Translations under genes and position numbers: made by a program | Source of the DNA: Byssochlamys sp. IMV 00236 | Taxonomy: Eukaryota > Ascomycota > Eurotiomycetes > Eurotiales > Thermoascaceae | NCBI GenBank assembly: GCA_001931875.2 | Contig: MSJH02000510.1 | Coordinates: 1-28,480 of the forward strand | Reading direction: 5' to 3' | DNA length: 28,480 nt | The notes under the pieces: generated by a model | What the model was told of the DNA's origin: nothing | Database searches by the model: none | The model's input: only the letters and a program-made list of their open reading frames with translations | Shown here: positions 12,294 to 21,572 of the stretch, in pieces | Numbering within the stretch: the stretch's first letter is position 1 | Layout: each line of letters starts with the position of its first letter

Positions 12294-13295
12294 ATGTCAT
12301 TAAAGCGTAACATTGTTCGAATGGGCTCAAAACCAAGTAGTACAGCTTCACTGCAGACAAACGCTTCCAAACGCAAAAGATTGAATAACCAAGCATCACA
12401 TCATAATCTACAAATAGACCAAAAAACAAATCAGATAAAATCAACTCAACAGGTAGACATCGGCTAGAGTCATTAGCATCATTATTCACATGATCTTTTT
12501 AGTTTAACAAGCAACAATGTGAACAATTATTTAAACATTATGCAGACCCAGATATACCTGATACCATCACTCCAGACGGCACAAGACAGTTTTTTGAAGA
12601 TCTGGGCTTATCCATAGAAGACGTAAATTAATCAACACATATGCAACATCATATTCATCTTTGCATATTAGGTACTCATATTTGCCATTGCTTGGAAAAT
12701 GCATACATCAACCATGGGTTACATCACAAAGCAAGAATGGATGGTAGGCATGGAGGAACTAGGGTAATAAGGAGAAAACACAGTTAAACAGTTGATTGAT
12801 CTTTTTGAAAATATAGAACAGATTCACTTGAAAAATTAAGAGCAAAACGACCCGAGTTTGATAAAGCGTTTCATGATCCTGCAGAATTCAGAGAAATGTA
12901 CAAATATACGTTTAGCTATGCCAAGGATAAAGACCAGAAGTGTATGGAAATAGAGGTAAGCTTTTTTATTTATTCTATTCGGGAACTGACACGCTTTTAT
13001 CAAGACGGCTATTGTTGTGTGGACCATGCTGTTAGGCGATAGATTCCCTATTGTTCATGAGTTTGTTACATTCCTACAAGAAAAGAAACCAGCCAAGGTG
13101 ATCAATCGAGATCAGTGGCAAAGTTTCTTGGATTTTGTCTCTACTGATTTATCCAATTATGATGAATCTTCTGCATGTAAGAGAATGATGGCAAAAAGAG
13201 AGAGAAAATAATATTCATATAATTCAATAGGGCCAGTTCTATTTGATGAATTTGTCGAGTGGAAGAAAGAAAGAGATATCCAAATGTCTGAATAA
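12294..13295 (+). CDS. DCN1: DCN1-like protein (DCUN1D4/5 type), cullin neddylation E3 co-factor
   Basis: The potentiating-neddylation domain promotes Nedd8 transfer from Ubc12 to cullins, activating SCF-type ubiquitin ligases. Six exons: 12294-12452, 12503-12622, 12672-12763, 12817-12955, 13005-13176 and 13231-13295 (TAA); about 248 residues. Family landmarks in order are FAIAWKMHTSTMGYITKQEW, FSYAKDKDQKCMEIETA, NRDQWQSFLDFV, DLSNYDESSAWPVLFDEFVE. The KDKDQ stretch and the absence of an N-terminal UBA domain point to the DCUN1D4/5 class rather than yeast Dcn1. The basic KRKRLNN element could be a nuclear signal. Start is uncertain: the first ATG is at 12294, and a second in-frame ATG at 12321 would expose MGSKPSS, a possible N-myristoylation sequence. 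The gene is tail-to-tail with glycogen synthase, with 20 bases between stop codons. Confidence 0.9.
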
Positions 13296-13315
13296 AGAAA
13301 GAAAGAAAAAAAACT

Positions 13316-15616
13316 TTATTTATGTTCCTTATGTTCGAGTGCCAACTTATTAAATGCCTCAATATCACCTTCACTTAAAAGTTCCTGCTCTTGTGTTTGG
13401 TTATTTCTGCGAAGCGCCGGGAACAGATAATCTTCCTCTTCTTCATCGTCATTTAGTAATGTATTCACTTGCATTCGTATACGAGGAGATGCGGGTGCTG
13501 AAAGAGGTTTAGGAATCTTCACATGGGCTGTCTCTTGGAAATCTTCATCGTCATCCACAAAGCTCTCAGGATATGCTCGACGCAGAGACAATTGACGTGC
13601 TTTGATGTACTCTAGACCCATTCGTTTCCAATCCAAGAGATCTGACAGACGCTCAGTACGATTACGCTGATTGATACGCTGACGACGTGTCTTTTGTACA
13701 AACTGATACATTTGATCACATAATTGCTGGAGAGATTCCTCTACAGACCTCATACGACGATCAGTGATGTAGATACCATAGTCGTCACAGTTTTCAATAT
13801 TTTCTTCCATAAAGCATCCAAAACCAGAGAGATTGGTTGTGATTGACGGCACACCCATGACGGTGCATTCGGCTGGAGTGTATCCCCAAGGTTCGTAGTA
13901 GGATGGAAATACACCGAGATGACATCCACGTACAAATTCTTCATAGTCCATACCAAAGAGAGGGTTATTTGCATTCAAGAACTCAGGATGGAACACGACC
14001 TTGACACGATCGTCCCAGTTGTTGAACAGCTGGAGACGGCGGAGTTGGCTCAGAACAGGGTCCTTGTGGTCGTCAACAATGTTGTGTGTTACGATGGGTG
14101 GCAGTGAAGTACGCTTGAGAGCAAATACACGACGTTTGAGAAGGACCTTGTCTGCGTCAGACAAGAACTTGGCGGGATCGATATCTTCAAGTCGAAGCGC
14201 ATGTTCATAAATCACTTTACCGATGCGGTCTTGGATTTCACTGACTGTCGTTCGAAGCTGACGGGTGACAGCTTGTCCTTTGAGTGCTTCCACATTGAAT
14301 GAATGCGTTGTTGTTGGCATAATGATAAAGGCTACCACGGTCATCTTGGATCCAGATGACTTGAGACGTGCGTTCAAGCCTGAAAAAAAAAAAAAAGAAT
14401 CAATAAGCATGATTTTTCTCTCTTACGCTCACTTACGTCCAAGAGCCTCTACAAACATATCTACACCCTTATTACGGTATTCGTATCGACCAGCGGTGAA
14501 AATGTAAATTGTATTGTCTAAATCAAAATCATAGTGTCCATAGAAATGTCCACGAATAAAATCATGAATCTTTTCCTTGTTCAACGCGTGTAAGTTCTGG
14601 AATTCATGCATTGCGGAAAATTTGACAACATTTAGACCATTAGGCAAGACACCGTCTGTTGAATGAATCAATTGTTTGCTATAAAAGTGCTTTTATAAAA
14701 ATTACCTGGTTTTCTCTTCAAAAGATGCTCAGATTCATAAGCAGTGATATGAGAAACAGTCGTAAAGACATCAGCGCAGTGAGCAGCACCTCGTTCGATA
14801 CAGTAACGATGATAGATGCCACGCTTACCTGCCTCAGCATCCACATCAAAATTGGCTAAATTGTTATAGAAATCAACATCACCAGCACAAAGATAACGAC
14901 CCAAGAGAGTAGCATGTGTTGTGAAAATGGTACAAACGTCAAGATGACGCTTTTTGATCAAAGGTAAAGCGACACCGGCCAACCACTCATGGAAATGGCA
15001 GATGATTGCGGGGTCCCCAGATTGATTGTACTACATGTGCAAATATGTCATTTCCATATCCCGTATTTTTCCCAAGTTTTCCCTTTTTTACCTTTGGAGT
15101 GAGCAACCCCAAGAACCAAGTGATGAGATAACCAAAGAGGATCGCGTCGTTCGTTTCAGTGTCTGCAGGAGGCGAAGGGATAGCGGCAGAACGCCAGAGG
15201 TCGCCTTTCCATTCATCCAGTTTATGAAAGACGCTGTTGGTATCAAACAAGAGAACATAGGGTGAACCTTCGATTAACCAACGTCCATATAGGTACTTGA
15301 CACCATGCTCGCTCATTTCATCCAGACATGCCTTTACATGGGGGTTTGATGGTTCACATGCTTCGACTTCCATGGGAGCTGATTTATAATTGAGTGGACC
15401 AATTAGAGTATAGCGATCACCAAACTCTCGTATCGTCACTGGGACTTTGGTCTTGATAACCGTGTAGATACCACCCACTGTATATTACAGATCAGCATAA
15501 GTGTCTCCACGCGTGTGTGTATTTTTTTTCTCTCTTTTGTTATTACCTTTATTAGCAACCTCCCAAGCAATTTCGAAAAGAAGAGGATTATAAACGTCCC
15601 TTTGAACTGCGCCCAT
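13316..15616 (-). CDS. GSY1: Glycogen [starch] synthase (Gsy1/Gsy2-like)
   Basis: GT3-family glycogen synthase, transferring glucose from UDP-glucose to glycogen in the cytosol. Five exons: 15547-15616, 15092-15477, 14706-15030, 14437-14655 and 13316-14379 (TAA); about 687 residues, near yeast Gsy2 (705). KVGGIYTV at residues 23-30 is the N-terminal nucleotide-sugar loop, split by intron 1. [10 protein letters not shown] matches the conserved His-Glu region. EPWGYTPAE (Glu496 and Glu504) is the E-x7-E catalytic motif. The Arg-rich helix [13 protein letters not shown] (about 565-577) is the glucose-6-phosphate/phosphorylation switch of eukaryotic enzymes. The C-terminal tail has SAPASPR and acidic DDEEEED segments, fitting covalent regulation by phosphorylation. 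Confidence is very high. All introns are about 50-70 bases. Confidence 0.97.
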
Positions 15617-16288
15617 CTATAAATCTACTGTATTTACACAAAAAGAAAGAAGAAGAAGAAAAAAGAAAATAAAAGCATATGGTTGTTGTTGTTCATAATG
15701 CAATCATTATCCGCGATTAAGACTGAGATTCATTTCATCCTGTGGCGTGATGGGAAGAGAACGTTTGGTGCTGACATAGATGAATGTGGTTCTCTTTTGA
15801 ATTACCGCTTGTTCATGAATAAGAATAACCATGACTGTACCATTTATTCATGTATGACTAAAAGTAGATAAATGCCCTATATCCTCTTTATGTGATCATT
15901 CCTCTCGTAGAAAAAGAATAAGACAGGTAGAGAGAGAGGGACTTTTGGTTTACTTCAGCATATGTTCCATTGTCTTCTATTCTTAAAAAGGATGTCTATG
16001 ATTTCACATCCGATCAAAGACAAGTTCAAGACATTAAAGTATTATCCCAATCACAAGTTGATCCTTCCCTTGATTGATTCTGTCCTTGTTTCCGACATAA
16101 AGAAGTCTTTATAAAAAAAAAGTCTTTTTATTCAACAAAAGAAGAAAGCAGATTGTTTATCCCAGATGAAGCAGTAAAATAGTTGTAATAGTACTTTTTC
16201 CTTTTTTTTTTCTCTCTCTCTCTTTTGATTCAAAGTATATATGTGTATATGTGATGAAAAGAATACAGTATGGTGCGCAATGTATACA
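15617..16288. other. Upstream region of glycogen synthase and 3' flank of Sec61 beta
   Basis: No credible gene. It contains a GAA/AAG-rich 5' leader just upstream of the glycogen synthase ATG (about 15645-15672), a GT-repeat-free mixed centre, and A/T-runs near 16108-16140 and 16200-16225 that probably belong to the Sec61 beta 3' UTR. Confidence 0.5.
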
Positions 16289-16720
16289 TTAAGCCAAAAA
16301 TCTGCCAACAATATGAAGGCCAAATACAGAAGCAATAAAGGTCAAGGAAAGGACCAAGACGACGACTGGATCACTATTATATATAAAAAAAATGAATAAC
16401 ATATTTACCATTTATAAATGATAATCCTTACACGCGAAGTCCAGGAGCATCATCAGAATAAATACTCATCATACTGGATGTACTTCCTCCAGGAATACCG
16501 CCACGGGCACTGTTGTTATTCGTATTGGAGCGAGAAGTAACACGCTTTCTATAAATGAAAATAGAAAGGATCAGTATCATCTCCATCATCTCATCTTTCC
16601 ACACATTCCCAGTTTTCTTTATTGATCTTTACCTGATAGTACCCTTTGGAGTTGAATCAGCCTATTGTTGTTGTGTTGTTAATAGGTATAGTCTCACCCT
16701 TATTTTCCTATATTTACCAT
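16289..16720 (-). CDS. SBH1: Sec61 beta subunit of the ER translocon (Sbh1-like)
   Basis: Small tail-anchored subunit of the Sec61 protein-conducting channel. Four exons fit in phase: 16718-16720 (the ATG alone), 16633-16661, 16432-16548 and 16289-16373 (TAA); 77 residues. The N-terminal part is polar (ADSTPKGTIRKRVTSRSNT), followed by a Gly/Ser stretch and then the hallmark SIYSDDAPGLRVDPVVVLVL and a single C-terminal membrane helix ending HIVGRFLA. This pattern, with IYSD before GLRVDP and the tail anchor, is diagnostic of Sec61 beta. The ORF is too broken by introns to appear as one open frame. The first intron separates the start codon from codon 2; the donor GTAAAT and acceptor AATAG are good. 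It is divergently transcribed from the acyltransferase gene, another ER membrane protein. Confidence 0.9.
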
Positions 16721-17102
16721 TCTATTATAATATATATGTGTTTGTATAGAAATAAAAAGAGAAAGGGAAGGGAAAAGATTAAATTGAATTTAAGAACAAC
16801 AGAATTGCTGTGACTCTTTGATTGGTCCAATTTATAGTAAATCCAAAAAACGATCCTTGTGTGTGTAGGCTGTGGCTGAACTAATCGATACTCTACAAGT
16901 CATCAGCATGAATGACTGCTCATTCTAGCGTACAATCTCTGTCTTTGTCCTTGTCTTTTTATGGCATAATCTAATGCTTACTAAAATAAAAGTCGCTGCA
17001 TAAATACATACAATTCAATTCCTTAGGTAATCACATGCTTTCCCATGTGAATATAGCCTTTTGTCCCTGAATTTATATCTTTTATATCTTCTCTCTTTTT
17101 TA
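16721..17102. promoter_or_regulatory. Divergent promoter shared by Sec61 beta and acyltransferase genes
   Basis: A 382-base region between two start codons on opposite strands. It holds ATTGGTCCAAT at 16821-16831, which is a CCAAT box on each strand separated by one base. Pyrimidine-rich leader sequence precedes the acyltransferase ATG. Shared control is inferred from the arrangement only. Confidence 0.55.
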
Positions 17103-19370
17103 ATGACTGAACCTTCAATAACCTATCAGTCCTTTCGTGTCTTATTCAAGGTTATATCCCACGTCTTTTTTCGTGAAGTCAAGACAAGTGATTCTCATCT
17201 TGTACCAACATCAGGTCCTTGCATCTTTATTGTTGGTCCCCATGCCAACCAGTTTATTGACGGTGTTGTCTTTTTAAGCAAAAATCCTCGTTCGTCTTAT
17301 GCCTTGATGGCTGCTGTATCTTATAATAAACCATTGATTGGTCATGTAGGCAAGATACTTAATGCCAGTAAGTTACTTTAAGCATTATACACACATCATT
17401 CTAAACCTATCCCAGTTCCCGTTGTCAGGCCGCAAGATATCGTTACTAAGGGTACAGGTACTATTTTTTATGATCCAATCAATAATCCATTCGAGATCAG
17501 AGGAGAAAAGACAAGGTTCAAGGGCGAGCTTAGGCCAAGAGACTTTGTCATCTTTGGAAGAAATCACAAAGTACACGTCGAAGAAATCATCTCGGATACT
17601 CTCTTGAAAATTACTTATTCAATCAATTTACCCCAAGAAGAACAAGGGAATGGACACGCTTTTAAAATCGCTCCTCACGTTGATCAAACAGCTGTATATG
17701 ATGAAGTCTATCATTACTTGAATAATCATGAATGTATCACGATATTTCCTGAAGGTGGAAGTCATGATCGATCCGAGATGTTGCCTCTAAAAGGTAACGC
17801 GATAGAGAAATGGATTCATTTACAAGGGTCTTATTTCTTTTTTAAATAAGCTGGGTTTGCCGTTATGGCTCTTGGAGCTGCTGCTGCAAATCCAAGTTTA
17901 GATATCAAGATCGTGCCTGTTGGTATGAATTATTTTCATCCAGACAAGTTTCGATCTCGCGCTGTAGTATCATTTGGTCACCCCATCTCCATTGACAAGA
18001 GAGATATTGAGGACTATAAGCTGGGTGGTGAAGCAAAGAGAGAGGCGGTCACGAGACTGCTTGATCTTAGTGATGAGGCATTCAAAGCTGTTACTGTGAA
18101 TACACCAGATTATGATACATTGATGGTAAAGAAAGAAAGAATGTGAAAGAGAACAAGCTCCAATTTTTCTTTTCTAGGTCATTCAAGCGGCAAGAAGACT
18201 ATACACTACTGGGGATAAAAGACCGTCAATAGATCAAGTAGTCAAGCTCAACAGACACTTTGCTTCTCTTTGGTCTAAATTGCGTGATGACCCTAGCCTG
18301 AAGATTATTGTGAAAAAGGTCAAGTACTATAACGATATGCTCAACTTCTTTGGTATACGAGACCACCAGGTAGAAAAATTAAACATACGACCTTCCAAAG
18401 CTACCTTTCAGCTCATCAAACGGATCAACAAATTGGTCATTATGGCAATACTGGGAACACCTGCGTAAGTTGCCCAACATGAACAGCTTCTGGATATCTT
18501 ATTTCTTTTAGACTCATATTCAATCTACCCCTCATCTGGATTACAAACTATATAAGCAAGAAGAAGCAAAGGCGTAATTAACAAAGGGATGTGTATGATG
18601 GTAACTAACCTTTTAGTATAGAAGCATTAGCAGGATCATCTGTAAAGATCCAAGGAAAAGATGTAATAGCATCATGGAAAGTAATCGTCGTTTCCATCGC
18701 TGCACCCACTTTATACGGAATTTACGCTCTATTCTATTTGCTCTTTTTAATCAAGCGACGATCTCAATTGTCATTACAATCAAAGTTGCGGAGAGCAGCT
18801 TGTGTATGGGCGATTCAGCCTATATTAAGCTATTTGCTTATGCGATTAGGAGACACAGGATTAGACATATACAAGTAAGTCATATAAGGTAGAGTGCTTT
18901 TTCTGCACCCTTCTAATTCCCCTTTATAAAAAGATCTATTAAGCCACTGTTTTTGGCTATTCGAAACCCAGAGGCTGGTGAGATCATCCGTCAGATAAGA
19001 AAAGATTTGGCCAAGGATATCACGGATTTTATCAATCAACATGCTCCTGAACTTGGGCTTGAAGGTACATCAACTGATGAAGAGAATTCAAGAGAAGTTC
19101 ATGAAGGTAAATATAAAATAAAGAGTGTCTTCATCATGTCTCACCGTTGAATCACTAGATTTATCAGCATCGATAGCAACAACGACAACAACAGGAGACG
19201 ATATGCCTGAGTCAGCATTAATTTCAAATAGCGAGGCTGCTAGTATGATAATGAATACAGATGGATCAAGTATCCAAAGTGAGTTGTTGACTCTAGATTC
19301 TTCTTCTTCTTCTTCTTCACAATCTAATTTTGAAATTGAAAGCATTGTGTTGGAAGATAATGAAGCTTAG
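17103..19370 (+). CDS. SCT1: Glycerol-3-phosphate/dihydroxyacetone-phosphate acyltransferase (Sct1/Gpt2-like)
   Basis: ER membrane enzyme for the first acylation step of phospholipid and triacylglycerol synthesis. Eight exons in phase: 17103-17367, 17416-17793, 17851-18125, 18178-18464, 18512-18573, 18622-18874, 18934-19106, 19159-19370 (TAG); about 634 residues. PlsC-type motifs in order: GPHANQFIDG (acyltransferase block I), FPEGGSHDRSEMLPLKAG (block III, binding glycerol phosphate) and VPVGMNYFHPDKFRSRAVVS (block IV). A long insertion between blocks I and III (RPQDIVTKGTGTIF onward) is characteristic of fungal Sct1/Gpt2. C-terminal hydrophobic helices include ALIFNLPLIWITNYI and the segment after AGSSVKIQGKDVIASWKVIV. 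The tail is Ser/acidic (a run of seven Ser), like the phosphorylated tail of yeast Sct1. An in-frame ATG-like codon further upstream (17061) is not needed. The family is certain; the choice between Sct1 and Gpt2 is not. Confidence 0.93.
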
Positions 19371-19488
19371 TTTACATTTCTTTTATTTTATATAAACTAA
19401 ACATACACTTCAAAACCTTAAGCTGATTTACATCTAGCAAATATATGCACAGCCAACAGTCTTAAATAATACCGTTTATTTATAAAAA

Positions 19489-21572
19489 TTATGAAGCAGA
19501 TACACCTGTCATTTCTCGTTCAGGAAGGTTTTCTTCCTCAAATGAAGCCAGTAAAGGCTCCAACATCATTTCTACATTTTCATATGGAATGTTGCAACTT
19601 GTCGAGATCAATCTCTTGTAATCTTGATACTTTTTACTAGGTATCTGACACAAGATGTTTATCAATGATTGCACTTTATCTTTCCTCGAGCTCTGCAATT
19701 CTGCAAGTTCCTGTTGTAATAGTTCAGCTGTCTTCTTTAGTTCGATCAATTCTGATGGAGGTGTACTACTGCTACTGGTCGCACCTGTGTTACCACTGTG
19801 AGGATTGTCTTCTGCAGCCTTGATGAGGTACAAGAGTGTCTCTTTTTGACTAAACTGGAGCCATTTCTTAAGCCTAGATTCAAGCAACAGACCCCTTTTA
19901 CCTGTTTCCTCATAAGCAATAGTGTCTTCAGCATTAAACACGATGGATTCTAATACACGCTTTGTCTCAGCCAACCGCTTTGTATAGAGTTCCAACTCTA
20001 TTCTTTTCTTTTGAACTGAATTCTCTTTTGATATCAGATCCCGTTCGTAACTTTCAGCAAATGAATCAAATACTTCTGAAATAGGTGGCACGACATCATT
20101 GTTGTTTAAGCTACTGATCACTTGCTTGAACATAGTGTTCACTTTTTGCCTTAGAGCTTCATGTGAATTGGCATCGGCGAGTAAAATGTCATTGTTGGTC
20201 TGGAAAGGCAGCAGAGACGAAAATTCACCGGCGCTACGTCTTTCCATCTCGTTGATATAGTCTCTAGACGTCATTCCATCTTCATTCGCTATCTCTGTAC
20301 TGGCTCCAGCATCGATCAAGAGTTTGATCAGGCGCTTGTTGCCAATACGCGCCGCAATGGTCAATGCTGTGTCACCATACGCATCTTGGACGTTTAATAT
20401 AGATATCAGTTCCGACCGATTTGAGCTTAGCTTGTTGATAAGACATTCCATATAGTAACGAGAGGCATGTACTTTTCCCTTTGAACCTGCTGTGGTTGCG
20501 ATATGATGAAACACGGTTTGATCCTTCTTGTCAATATGGAATACAGTGGGACGTAAGAATGTGAGTAGAGTATCAAATGTCTTTTCGTCAAAGTTGTTTG
20601 TGAACAAGACACTACGCATCAAGGCTGTTTGACCCTGATAATTGACTCTGTCAATCTCTGCGCCATGATCAATAAGAGTCTTGACAATGTCGATACGAGC
20701 CATAGCTGTGGCCCAATGAAGACTCGTGTGCCCCTCATCGTCAATTATCAAGTTCAGATCGAGATCACGAGAGGGATATGCCAGTAGAGATGGTATGCCT
20801 TGACGCCCCGACATGAAAAACTGAAGCAGCTTTTGAGCATATGTCTTTTCTCTAGAGTCATAATCATCGATGATCGGATCATCCACAATAATTGCTGGCT
20901 CAACAGCCGGCTCCTTTACCTCTGGTCTTTCCTCTTTTACGACGGCAGGCTTATTGTTGTGCCGTCTTTCCTTGACATGTCTTGTTCGTCTACCGGGGCT
21001 TGCGGCTGGTTCTGCTGGAGCAGGAAGAATATGAATACCGTGATGAGACATATCGTCTATGTCTGATATATCTTCTTCTACTACTTCTCTCCTTACTCTC
21101 TTTCTCACCGGTCGCGGCTCACGTGCGGCCTTCTTGGCCCGTGCTGAAGCTGCTGTCGTATGCTTTGGCGCAATCGGTGGACTCTTATCGCCTTTTACAA
21201 AGTTTAGAATAGGGTCCAGTAGGTTGTCGACTTCATATAGCTGTGCTAGTTCTTTACCACGTTCTAATGGAACCCAAGTACCTAAATTATGCCGACATTA
21301 GCAAACATTGGAATTCCAATGCATGTACACAATTCATCTGAACCTTGATATTTTCCATAACCGCCTTGAACTTTCTCATGTTGTCCTGTTTGTACTTCTC
21401 TTTCCAAAATACGAGTTCTGTGTGGTTTATCAAAACCCGCGACTTTTAATATCTGAGTAGCATTTAAATAGGAATCTGACTTTCTGCGCATTACAGCTAC
21501 TCCTCTGCAAAGCATTTCGTACACTGGTACACCTGAATAAGTTGCTTGAAACACTTGTTGTGAATTTGCCAT
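19489..21572 (-). CDS. APSES/ankyrin cell-cycle transcription factor (Mbp1/Res/Swi4-like)
   Basis: DNA-binding subunit of an MBF/SBF-type G1/S regulator. Two exons, 21344-21572 and 19489-21281 (TAA), give about 673 residues. Residues about 5-100 form the APSES/KilA-N domain: [61 protein letters not shown] basic hinge ([18 protein letters not shown]) follows. Ankyrin repeats occupy about residues 255-415 ([40 protein letters not shown]). The C-terminal third is a helical coiled coil, expected to pair with a Swi6-type partner. The APSES-ankyrin order separates it from Swi6 (no APSES) and from StuA types (no ankyrin). The intron falls inside the DNA-binding domain; its donor is GTTCAG, weaker than its neighbours' but required by phase. 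It is tail-to-tail with the acyltransferase gene, 118 bases apart. Confidence 0.95.

Noticed and set aside
20800..21301. Plus-strand ORFs opposite the APSES-factor gene
   Set aside because: They are antisense shadows of a clearly coding frame with APSES and ankyrin domains.
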